From Deltaproteobacteria bacterium (GTDB taxonomy: Bacteria; Myxococcota_A; Polyangia; JAAYKL01), in assembly GCA_011389755.1 (NCBI GenBank), contig JAABTR010000530.1, positions 1-5,931 of the forward strand: a DNA stretch of 5,931 nt. Direction: 5' to 3'. Below the pieces are notes generated by a model that saw nothing but the letters and a program-made list of their open reading frames with translations, had not been told where the DNA came from and did no database searches. Each line of letters starts with the position of its first letter. The first letter of the stretch is position 1. A program made the position numbers and the translations under genes. Below are positions 1 through 5,931 of this stretch, piece by piece.

Positions 1-474
1 CTGCTCTTGTTTTTGCTTCTTTCGAAGGGCGGCCAGCTCCAGGTTCCACGCCACATCCCGATCCCCGGGACTGAGCATGAGGCTCTTTTTGTAGTGGTCG
101 ATGGCGGTCTCAAAGTCCTGTTTTTGGAAGAAGGCGTTCCCCAGGTTGGCGTGGGCTCGGGCGATCAACGCGTCATCGCCCTCGGTCTGGGTGGCCAGCT
201 TGAACGCCTGCATCGCCTGATCGATCTGCTCATCGCCCATGCGGCCAAGCGCCAGGCCCCTGTTGAGGTGCACACCTGCTTTTTTCGGCAGGGCCCGCGC
301 CGCCTCGTCGTACAGCTCGAGCGCCTCGGCCGGCTGACCTCGAGCCAAAAGCTCGTTGCCCTCCACCACGTCGTCGTTCTCACTGACGAGCAGGTCAAAC
401 GCGGCGGCCCGGACCGGGACGAACGCCAGCGCCGCCGCCAACGCGAGCGCTTTGAAAATCCAGCGAGGGGTCAT
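1..474 (-). CDS. batC: BatC-like TPR protein, C-terminus cut off by window edge
   Basis: This frame stays open from an ATG at 474 to the left edge (158 codons, no stop), so the gene is partial. Residues 1-25 (MTPRWIFKALALAAALAFVP, then VRAAA) form a signal peptide with an Ala-rich end, so the protein is probably exported. Tetratricopeptide-like repeats follow at about 35-68 (EGNELLARGQPAEALELYDEA), 69-102 (LNRGLALGRMG, with about two extra residues before QAMQAF) and 105-138 (AHANLGNAFFQKQDFETAIDHYKK, the most canonical). A fourth begins near 140 and runs into a Lys/Gln-rich stretch (RKKQKQEQ) at the edge. The start overlaps the batB stop as ATGA, and AAGGAGG lies at 480-486, five bases upstream. 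TPR proteins in this position of Bat operons are called BatC and presumably bind the VWA partners. The family call rests on repeats plus context, and the missing end could carry more domains. Confidence 0.85.
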   Translation of the reverse strand, partial: MTPRWIFKALALAAALAFVPVRAAAFDLLVSENDDVVEGNELLARGQPAEALELYDEAARALPKKAGVHLNRGLALGRMGDEQIDQAMQAFKLATQTEGDDALIARAHANLGNAFFQKQDFETAIDHYKKSLMLSPGDRDVAWNLELAALRKKQKQEQ

Positions 475-1523
475 GTCGTCCTCCTTCTAAGCCACCAGAG
501 ACGATCGGGCAACACGTACGAAAAAAGGAGCAACAGCGCCGCCGGGATCAGGAACCACTGAAAAACCTGCTCGTAGACCGTGATCTTCTTGGCGTCCAGC
601 TCGTGCTGCTTGAGCTTGCGGATCTCCTCGACCACCGCGGTCATCCCGGTGAAGTCTCCGCCCGCCCTAAAATACCGTCCATCGCCTATGGAGGCGATCT
701 CCTGGAGCGTCTGCTCGTTCTCGGCGCTCAGCGCGGTGGTCACGTAGCTGCCCTCGTCGTCCTTCTGGTATCCCATCGGCGTCCCGTCGTCCAGATAGCG
801 GGGGATGAGCTCGGGGGAATCCGAACCGATGCCCAAGACGTGAATCACGACGCCGCGCTCGGCGGCTTCTCGCGCCGCAGCCAACGGGTCCCCCCGGTGG
901 TCTTCCCCGTCCGTGATGAGCAAGATGACCTTGGAGCGCCCCCGCTGCTTCTCGGGCACAGCCTCCGGATCCTCGGGAAACAGCATGCGACCGGCCGCGG
1001 TGAGGGCTTTGCCGATGGCGGTCCCGCCCACCGGCATATCGTAGGGGCCGATGCCTCTCCAAAACGCGATCGCCGCCTCGTAATCGGTGGTCAGAGGAAA
1101 CCGCATGGTGTCGCCGGCAAAGGCGACGAGCCCGATGCGATCGCCTGTGAGCTGCTCGATGAAGTCGGCGAGCTCCAGCTTGGCCCGCTCGAGCCGGCTG
1201 GGCTGGATGTCCTGGGCCAACATGCTCTTCGAGAAATCGAGCGCCACCACCACGTCGATGCCCCTTTTTTTAAGCATCTGCACCCGACCGCCGTACTCGG
1301 GCCGAGCCGCGCACACGACGAGCCCGGCGACCCCGACCACCAGGGCGATCGCCTTGGCCGCCCGCAGATAGGGGACCGGGCGCAGGAGCTGCTGCTCCAC
1401 CGTCTTGGGGTCTCCCACCTTTCGTATAGCGGCCCGGCGCATGAACACGCCGACTCCGAGCGCTACGGCCAAAAGAGCCGGGATGACGAGCAAGAAGAGC
1501 ATCTGCGGATCCGCGAACCTCAT
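471..1523 (-). CDS. batB: BatB-like VWA-domain membrane protein
   Basis: A 350-residue protein with the usual Bat VWA layout. It has membrane span 1 at about 8-28, a basic loop (RRAAIRK), span 2 at about 55-73, a VWA domain at about 88-290, and a last span at about 320-338 followed by a basic tail (RLWWLRRRTT). The metal-ion (MIDAS) residues are all present: D96, S98 and S100 in ALDFSKSM, T168 in GGTAIG, and D205 in LLITDGEDH. The following LAQDIQPSRLERAK segment is typical of BatB. The positive-inside pattern puts the VWA domain in the periplasm. The frame is open further upstream to 1589, but the ATG at 1523 is chosen because it overlaps the batA stop as ATGA, has GAGGAGG at 1529-1535, and gives the family-standard beginning MRFADPQMLFLL. 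The tail overlaps the TPR gene by 4 bases. It is a paralogue of the preceding VWA gene and probably acts with it in a MoxR-dependent envelope complex. Confidence 0.93.
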   Translation of the reverse strand: MRFADPQMLFLLVIPALLAVALGVGVFMRRAAIRKVGDPKTVEQQLLRPVPYLRAAKAIALVVGVAGLVVCAARPEYGGRVQMLKKRGIDVVVALDFSKSMLAQDIQPSRLERAKLELADFIEQLTGDRIGLVAFAGDTMRFPLTTDYEAAIAFWRGIGPYDMPVGGTAIGKALTAAGRMLFPEDPEAVPEKQRGRSKVILLITDGEDHRGDPLAAAREAAERGVVIHVLGIGSDSPELIPRYLDDGTPMGYQKDDEGSYVTTALSAENEQTLQEIASIGDGRYFRAGGDFTGMTAVVEEIRKLKQHELDAKKITVYEQVFQWFLIPAALLLLFSYVLPDRLWWLRRRTT

Positions 1524-2620
1524 AAGGCCCTCCTCATGACGAAAAGCCCCAGCAGAAGATCCAGCGCGAGCAGGATCAGCGCCGGCCACAGGTAGTCGCC
1601 GAACACCTCGGCGTAGACCACCCCCTGATCGGCGATCTTCGAACGCTCGAGCTCATCGAGGATCTTGTGAAACGAGGTCTCGAGGGCCCGCCTATGGGTG
1701 GCCTCGAAGAACTCACCGCCGGTGCTCTGGCTCATGTCCACGAGCAGCTCCCGGTTGATGGGAACCTGCTGGGACCCGAAAATTTGCTTGGCAAAGAAGT
1801 CCAGCCCCTTTGCGACCTTGGCTTCGTCCTGCACCCCCATGAGCACCGTGTAGATCTTGATGCCCAGCGTCTCGGCGAAGTCCGCCGCCTGCTCCGGTGA
1901 GATGTTCCCCGCGTTGCTGGTCCCGTCGGTGAGCAAGATGATGATCTTGCTCTTGGCGTCCGACTTGCGCAGCCGGTTGATGGAGACCCCCACCGCGTTG
2001 CCGATAGCGGTCGAGCTGCCGTCGATCATGCCTATTTGCACGTCCCGAAGCATGCCGGCGATGATCGAGTAGTCCAGGGTCAAGGGGCACAAGGTGAACG
2101 CGTTCGTCGCAAAGACCACCGCGCCGAGGCGGTCGTTCTTTCGGCGCTGGATAAAGTCGAGCACCACCGCTTTGGCGGCCTCGAGCCGGGTGGGCTCGAG
2201 ATCCCCTGCCTCCATGGAGCCCGAGACGTCCAGGGTCAACACGATGTCGATGCCCTCGAGCTCGGTCTCCTGCCTGCGGGTGGAGTCCTGAGGCCGGGCC
2301 ACGGCCAGCACCAAGAGGGCCACGATGAGCGATCGGACCCCCACCGAGACCGGCAGCATGGACGCGCGCCAGCCCGGCCCCGTGCCCGCCAGGACGGCGG
2401 CCAAAGGAAACCGCATCCGCCCCGAGGATCGGCGCTCGAGCATCCCCGCGGCCACCACCAGGGGGATCGCGAGGAGCCCGAGCAACATCTTGGGATCTTC
2501 GAACCTGAGGCCCGAGCCCTCGGACAACCACGCCGGGAGGATCCAGGCGGCCGCGACCGACAAGAACAGAAGCGACCACAAAAGGGGTGCCCATCTGCGC
2601 AAACGCCATTTCGGCTTCAT
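1520..2620 (-). CDS. batA: BatA-like VWA-domain membrane protein with extra N-terminal span
   Basis: A 366-residue VWA protein. The MIDAS residues are D131, S133 and S135 (TLDVSGSM), T204 (GSSTAIGNAV) and D232 (LLTDGTSNAG), so metal binding looks intact. Membrane spans are predicted at about 11-31, 44-60, 94-109 and 343-361. The VWA domain (about 122-320) lies between the third and fourth and is predicted periplasmic. From residue 39 (LRFEDPKMLLGLLAIP) the protein matches the normal BatA/BatB beginning. The first 38 residues, with a very basic MKPKWRLRRW and an extra hydrophobic helix, are an extension. The start is well supported: AAGGAGG at 2627-2633 sits six bases from the ATG, which overlaps the stop of the preceding gene as ATGA. 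The end overlaps batB as ATGA. Assignment to BatA rather than a generic VWA protein rests on gene order and similarity to BatB next door. Confidence 0.92.
   Translation of the reverse strand: MKPKWRLRRWAPLLWSLLFLSVAAAWILPAWLSEGSGLRFEDPKMLLGLLAIPLVVAAGMLERRSSGRMRFPLAAVLAGTGPGWRASMLPVSVGVRSLIVALLVLAVARPQDSTRRQETELEGIDIVLTLDVSGSMEAGDLEPTRLEAAKAVVLDFIQRRKNDRLGAVVFATNAFTLCPLTLDYSIIAGMLRDVQIGMIDGSSTAIGNAVGVSINRLRKSDAKSKIIILLTDGTSNAGNISPEQAADFAETLGIKIYTVLMGVQDEAKVAKGLDFFAKQIFGSQQVPINRELLVDMSQSTGGEFFEATHRRALETSFHKILDELERSKIADQGVVYAEVFGDYLWPALILLALDLLLGLFVMRRAL
1529..1535 (-). promoter_or_regulatory. Ribosome binding site fixing the batB start, inside batA
   Basis: GAGGAGG lies five bases before the ATG at 1523, within the last codons of batA. 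With the ATGA stop/start overlap it decides for this ATG over the longer open frame reaching 1589, and it suggests translational coupling. Confidence 0.75.
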
Positions 2621-3816
2621 GGGGCCCCTCCTTCTCGCCCGTCTTTTACAGGCGGCGCAGGCCGCGCCTCGTGGGCTTTGCGCCCTTGCGAGGCTCTTTT
2701 AGGCGTCTCATCGGAGTTCGATCGAGGCGTGGTGCGGCGAACGAGGTCCACAGCTCGGGCCAGCAGCGTCTTGGACTCTTCTTCGCCGAGCACGTACTTG
2801 GCGAACTTGACCAGGTCGGTCTCCTCGAGCAGCTCACACGCCCGCTCGAACGCCCAGGTCTCGATATGGGTCCGCTTCAGCGCCGCGCGCAGCTCCTGGG
2901 TGGACATCTCGAGGGAGTCGAACCCGTAGCGGTTCCCCAGGTACTCGCGCACCGCCTCGGACATCCTCACGTGGTATTCCTTGAGTCGCCCCTCTTCTAC
3001 GAGCCCGGCGCGCTCGAGCGCCTCGAGCTTCTCGAGGGCGATCTCCTCGGCTGGACGCGGCGGCGGCGGCGGCGGGCCCGGCCTCGGTCGCCGCCTGGAC
3101 CACAGGTACCGGCCCAGCAGGGTGAGCAGCGCCACCACCAAGGCGCCGCCCAAGATGGAGAGCACCCACACGAGGGTGTAGTCCTTTTGGTAAACCGAGA
3201 CACCCGGGCCCTGGTCGGCCTTGAGCTCGGGCTCGGGCTCGTTGGCGATGAGACTCTTCACCACGACCCGAGCGCCGGGGGTCGTCACCTTGACGATGCG
3301 GCCCGCCTCGTCGACGACGCTGAGCGTCTGCTCGGGGATCTCGTGTTCGCCGGCAGCGAAGCCCAGAAGCTCCACGTCGAGCGTCTCTGTGACCCAGCCG
3401 TCCTCGGCCGGGACCGTCTCCGCCCTCTTTTCGCGCAGCTCCAGATCGCCGAACGAGGCGCCCGAGGACAGATGCACGCTGTGCTCGGCCAGGCGCCTCA
3501 CCTCGAGGCTCCAGTGGATGACCTCACCCACCGCCACCTCCTTCGGGCGGACCTCCAGCTCCAAGACCGGCATCTTCTCCGCCGGGATCTTCTCGGCGGT
3601 GTCCGCGTCGGCCCCTCGGACGTCTTCGGTAACCGAATCGGCCGCCGTGTCGACGGTGTCTCCGCCTTGGGTCCCGGTGTCGGGAGCTGCGACCTCGCTG
3701 TCGGGTATCACCACGAAGGAGCGCGCGTCGGTGTCCGCCCGCGCCCCGCTCGAAACCGGCGCCGCGAGGAGGGCAGCGCAGAGTGCGATAAAGATCTTCG
3801 TGTCGTGCCGCCTCAT
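2617..3816 (-). CDS. BatD/DUF4381-like secreted-anchored membrane protein
   Basis: A 399-residue protein in the slot between DUF58 and BatA, where DUF4381 or BatD-type proteins usually lie. Signal peptide: residues 1-27 (MRRHDTKIFIALCAALLAAP, probable cut after ARA). Residues 28-82 are low-complexity, rich in Asp, Thr and Ala. About 84-190 reads as a beta-sandwich (LELEVRPKEVAVGEVIHWSL; GEHEIPEQTLSVVDEAG), resembling a BatD periplasmic domain. A membrane span covers about 214-237, then a basic patch (SRRRPRP) and a run of seven prolines. The helical domain at about 257-365 (EALERAGLVEEGRLKEYHVR; EYLGNRYGFDSLEMSTQEL) is the cytoplasmic module shared by DUF4381 and BatD C-termini. The tail is polar and basic. 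The ATG at 3816 overlaps the DUF58 stop (TGATG). A GTG one codon earlier is also in frame, but AGGAGG at 3822-3827 is better spaced for the ATG. The exact family name is uncertain; the topology is well supported. Confidence 0.85.
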   Translation of the reverse strand: MRRHDTKIFIALCAALLAAPVSSGARADTDARSFVVIPDSEVAAPDTGTQGGDTVDTAADSVTEDVRGADADTAEKIPAEKMPVLELEVRPKEVAVGEVIHWSLEVRRLAEHSVHLSSGASFGDLELREKRAETVPAEDGWVTETLDVELLGFAAGEHEIPEQTLSVVDEAGRIVKVTTPGARVVVKSLIANEPEPELKADQGPGVSVYQKDYTLVWVLSILGGALVVALLTLLGRYLWSRRRPRPGPPPPPPRPAEEIALEKLEALERAGLVEEGRLKEYHVRMSEAVREYLGNRYGFDSLEMSTQELRAALKRTHIETWAFERACELLEETDLVKFAKYVLGEEESKTLLARAVDLVRRTTPRSNSDETPKRASQGRKAHEARPAPPVKDGREGGAP

Positions 3817-4700
3817 CACGCCCTCCTGGCCCGCTTGGCTCGAATCCTAAAGAAATTGACAAGGGCCGACATGTCGGGATCGTGGGTGGATAAATTTATG
3901 TGGTCCACCTGAAGCTTGCGAAAGAGCTTCTCGCGCGCGAGCTTGCGCCGCTTGACCTCGAGCTCGTAGGCCGCGCGCACCCGCGACGAAGAGGTGTCTA
4001 CCGGCATGACCGCGCCGGTCTCGGGATCCTCTAAGTAAATGACCCCCATGGAGGGCAGCTCCGCCTCCTTAGGGTCTTCGATGCACACGGGGACCAGATC
4101 GTGACGCGTGTTGGTCATGCGCAGGGACGTCTCCCAGCCCTCGTCGATGAAGTCGGATATCAAGAAAACCACCGCTCGGTGTTTGGCGATCTTGCCCACG
4201 TAGTCGAGTCCCGACTTGATGGCGGTCCCTCGGCCCCGGGGGCGAAAGCGCAGGATCTCGGAGATCACCCGCAGGACGTGCTTCTTGCCCTTCTTGGGCG
4301 GCACGAACATCTCCACCCGATCGGTGAACATGATGAGCCCCACCCTGTCGTTGTTCTTGATGGCCGAGAACGCAAGCGTCGCCGCGAGCTTCGCCGCCAG
4401 ACGCGCCTTGGTCTGGTGGGTCGTGCCGAAGGTCTCCGAGGCCGAGACGTCAACCACGAGCATCACGGTCATCTCCCGCTCCTCGGAGAAGAGCTTAATG
4501 TAGACGTCGTTCATCCGCGCCGAGACGTTCCAATCGATGAGCCTCACGTCGTCCCCCGGCTGGTACTGGCGCACCTCATCGAAGGCCATGCCCCGCCCCT
4601 TGAAGACGGACTGGTACTGACCGGCGAGCTGATCGTTGACGAGCCGGCGGGTGTATATCTCGATCTTTCGAATCTCTTTGAAGAGCTCGGAATGATCCAT
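3816..4700 (-). CDS. DUF58 domain protein (MoxR-associated)
   Basis: A 294-residue protein of normal length for the soluble DUF58 family found beside moxR. The start (MDHSELFKEIRKIEIYTRRL) and the signature VFKGRGMAFDEVRQYQPGDD at 32-51, followed by VRLIDWNVSARM, are diagnostic. The second half is a VWA-like fold with an apparently complete MIDAS: D84, S86 and S88 in VVDVSASE, T159 in GRGTAIKSG, and D183 in FLISDFIDEG. There is no signal peptide or membrane span, so it should be cytoplasmic, where MoxR can reach it. The frame extends to a GTG at 4727, but the ATG at 4700 is preferred because GGGGAGA (4706-4712) lies five bases away. It follows moxR after 30 bases, and its TGA overlaps the next start by one base. 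The 3' end contains an AT-rich patch with codons unusual for this GC-rich operon (about 3885-3905). DUF58 is a recognised domain of unknown mechanism; the family call is firm. Confidence 0.95.
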   Translation of the reverse strand: MDHSELFKEIRKIEIYTRRLVNDQLAGQYQSVFKGRGMAFDEVRQYQPGDDVRLIDWNVSARMNDVYIKLFSEEREMTVMLVVDVSASETFGTTHQTKARLAAKLAATLAFSAIKNNDRVGLIMFTDRVEMFVPPKKGKKHVLRVISEILRFRPRGRGTAIKSGLDYVGKIAKHRAVVFLISDFIDEGWETSLRMTNTRHDLVPVCIEDPKEAELPSMGVIYLEDPETGAVMPVDTSSSRVRAAYELEVKRRKLAREKLFRKLQVDHINLSTHDPDMSALVNFFRIRAKRARRA

Positions 4701-4705
4701 CGCTG

Positions 4706-4712
4706 TCTCCCC
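4706..4712 (-). promoter_or_regulatory. Ribosome binding site fixing the DUF58 gene start
   Basis: GGGGAGA on the minus strand lies five bases before the ATG at 4700 and decides for it over the in-frame GTG at 4727. The only purine-rich run before that GTG (GGAAG) is too far upstream. Confidence 0.65.
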
Positions 4713-4730
4713 GGTGCGGGTTGCCACTTT

Positions 4731-5720
<990 letters not shown>

Positions 5721-5728
5721 GTTCGAAA

Positions 5729-5735
5729 CCCTTCC
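5729..5735 (-). promoter_or_regulatory. Ribosome binding site fixing the moxR start
   Basis: GGAAGGG on the minus strand lies eight bases before the ATG at 5720. Neither in-frame ATG further upstream (5756, 5825) has a comparable purine-rich site, so this decides the start of moxR. Confidence 0.65.
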
Positions 5736-5781
5736 GTGTCTTTTTTTGTTGTCCATCCGCGCTTGGGCGAACGCCGCGCGC

Positions 5782-5794
5782 GGGAACTTTTCCC
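5782..5794. promoter_or_regulatory. GGGAA-N3-TTCCC palindrome, possible operator
   Basis: A perfect 5-base inverted repeat, GGGAA and TTCCC, is separated by three bases. It sits just downstream of the weak -10 candidate, where a transcription start would be expected, which is a typical place for a repressor site. The repeat is short and appears once, so it may be chance. Confidence 0.25.
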
Positions 5795-5823
5795 AATGGT
5801 TACGAACTGCAACCGCGCATGGC

Positions 5824-5853
5824 AAAAAATATTCCCGAGATCGCTATTTCGGG
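5824..5853 (-). terminator. Candidate rho-independent terminator before moxR
   Basis: On the minus strand CCCGA (5853-5849) pairs with TCGGG (5838-5834). Two further A-T pairs lie beyond a single mismatch, leaving a four-base AGCG loop. The AATATTTTTT run to 5824 follows. The stem is short, so this is a moderate candidate. It overlaps the last codons of the possible upstream gene and would separate that gene from the moxR operon. Confidence 0.4.
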
Positions 5854-5931
5854 GTCTCACCTTCGATGATGACCCACGTCCCCGGTGCTTCTTCGGTCGA
5901 AGCCACGCCATGCCACGTTTCTGGAAGTCTC
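5844..5931 (-). CDS. Possible C-terminal fragment of an upstream gene, unidentified
   Basis: From the right edge one minus-strand frame reads 28 codons to a TAG at 5846-5844. It gives a protein-like tail (LPETWHGVASTEEAPGTWVI, then IEGETPK) with balanced composition. The other two frames either stop sooner or give a basic, shadow-like sequence. A hairpin with a T-run follows directly, which fits the end of a gene. The fragment is too short to recognise a family. It could also be a chance frame. Confidence 0.4.
   Translation of the reverse strand, partial: RLPETWHGVASTEEAPGTWVIIEGETPK

Larger units (their letters stand above)
5721..5843 (-). promoter_or_regulatory. Intergenic leader of the moxR operon with weak promoter candidate
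   Basis: This is the only non-coding stretch of any size in the window and must hold the operon promoter if the upstream gene is separately terminated. The best sigma70-like pair I can see is TTGCCA (5825-5820) and TAACCA (5802-5797) with 17 bases between. The -10 match is poor, so the assignment is tentative. A run of seven A's (minus strand, about 5747-5741) precedes the ribosome site. No riboswitch or RNA gene is recognisable. Confidence 0.3.

Noticed and set aside
603..1595. Long plus-strand open frame (330 codons) opposite batB
   Set aside because: Antisense to a clear VWA gene. The protein is rich in Arg, Gly, His and Leu without any domain pattern, and it has no good ribosome site; it is a shadow of GC-rich codon use.
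1141..2260. Similar DNA stretches in batA and batB (around the segment after DxSxS)
   Set aside because: Short shared stretches reflect homology of the two VWA paralogues, not a recent repeat or recombination site.
1713..2609. Minus-strand open frame (298 codons) in another frame of batA
   Set aside because: Same-strand out-of-frame shadow of batA, with long Arg/Gly/Ala runs and no motifs.
2036..2929. Plus-strand open frame (297 codons) opposite batA
   Set aside because: Composition is Arg/Gly/His/Pro-rich with no domains and it overlaps other shadow frames; best explained by third-position GC bias of batA.
3056..3076. GGC trinucleotide repeat
   Set aside because: It encodes the proline run after the membrane span of the BatD-like protein and is a normal low-complexity linker, not a separate repeat element.
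2587..3912. Long plus-strand open frame (441 codons) opposite the BatD-like gene
   Set aside because: Lies over a protein with a clear signal peptide, membrane span and family-like helical domain on the other strand. The plus-strand product is Arg/Leu/His-rich and without recognisable motifs.
5721..5825. Extended moxR N-terminus from the ATG at 5825
   Set aside because: The extra residues are basic, unlike MoxR beginnings, and there is no ribosome site before the ATGs at 5825 or 5756; the ATG at 5720 has both.

Overview
The window holds one tightly packed operon, entirely on the minus strand, of the MoxR / von Willebrand factor A (VWA) 'Bat' type (named after Bacteroides aerotolerance). In transcription order, right to left, it reads: MoxR AAA+ ATPase (5720-4731), DUF58 protein (4700-3816), a secreted/anchored BatD/DUF4381-like membrane protein (3816-2617), BatA-like VWA protein (2620-1520), BatB-like VWA protein (1523-471), and a BatC-like TPR protein (474 to the left edge, cut off by the window). 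The plus strand carries long open frames, but these are antisense shadows of GC-rich codons and none resembles a real protein.

Organism: the DNA is GC-rich and the genes have strong AGGAGG-type ribosome sites and Gram-negative-style signal peptides. The 5-6 gene moxR-DUF58-DUF4381/BatD-VWA-VWA-TPR order is widespread in Gram-negative bacteria. The Asp/Thr-rich low-complexity stretch after the signal peptide of the BatD-like protein recalls Myxococcota/Bradymonadales-type deltaproteobacteria. That placement is an inference of low confidence, because no rRNA or other marker is present.

Layout: at the right edge (5931-5844) there is a possible C-terminal fragment of an unrelated upstream gene, ending in a hairpin plus T-run that could terminate it. 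A 123-base intergenic stretch (5843-5721) follows, with a weak promoter candidate and a GGGAA-N3-TTCCC palindrome, then moxR. From there to the left edge everything is coding. moxR and the DUF58 gene are 30 bases apart; every later junction overlaps (TGATG once, ATGA three times), with a strong Shine-Dalgarno inside the preceding gene. This points to one mRNA and translational coupling.

How the genes may work together: MoxR ATPases are thought to act as chaperones that remodel or load partners carrying VWA metal-ion (MIDAS) sites. Here three MIDAS-type proteins are present, all with intact DxSxS...T...D residues: DUF58 (predicted cytoplasmic) and BatA and BatB (VWA domains predicted periplasmic by the positive-inside rule). 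The BatD-like protein has a periplasmic beta-rich part, one membrane span and a cytoplasmic helical domain, so it could link the two sides. The TPR protein is predicted to be exported. Roles proposed for Bat systems include envelope integrity and stress or oxygen tolerance; the exact biochemical function is unsettled. The system is a known one. The less ordinary points are the hybrid BatD/DUF4381 protein, an extra N-terminal membrane anchor on BatA, and the possible operator in front of moxR.
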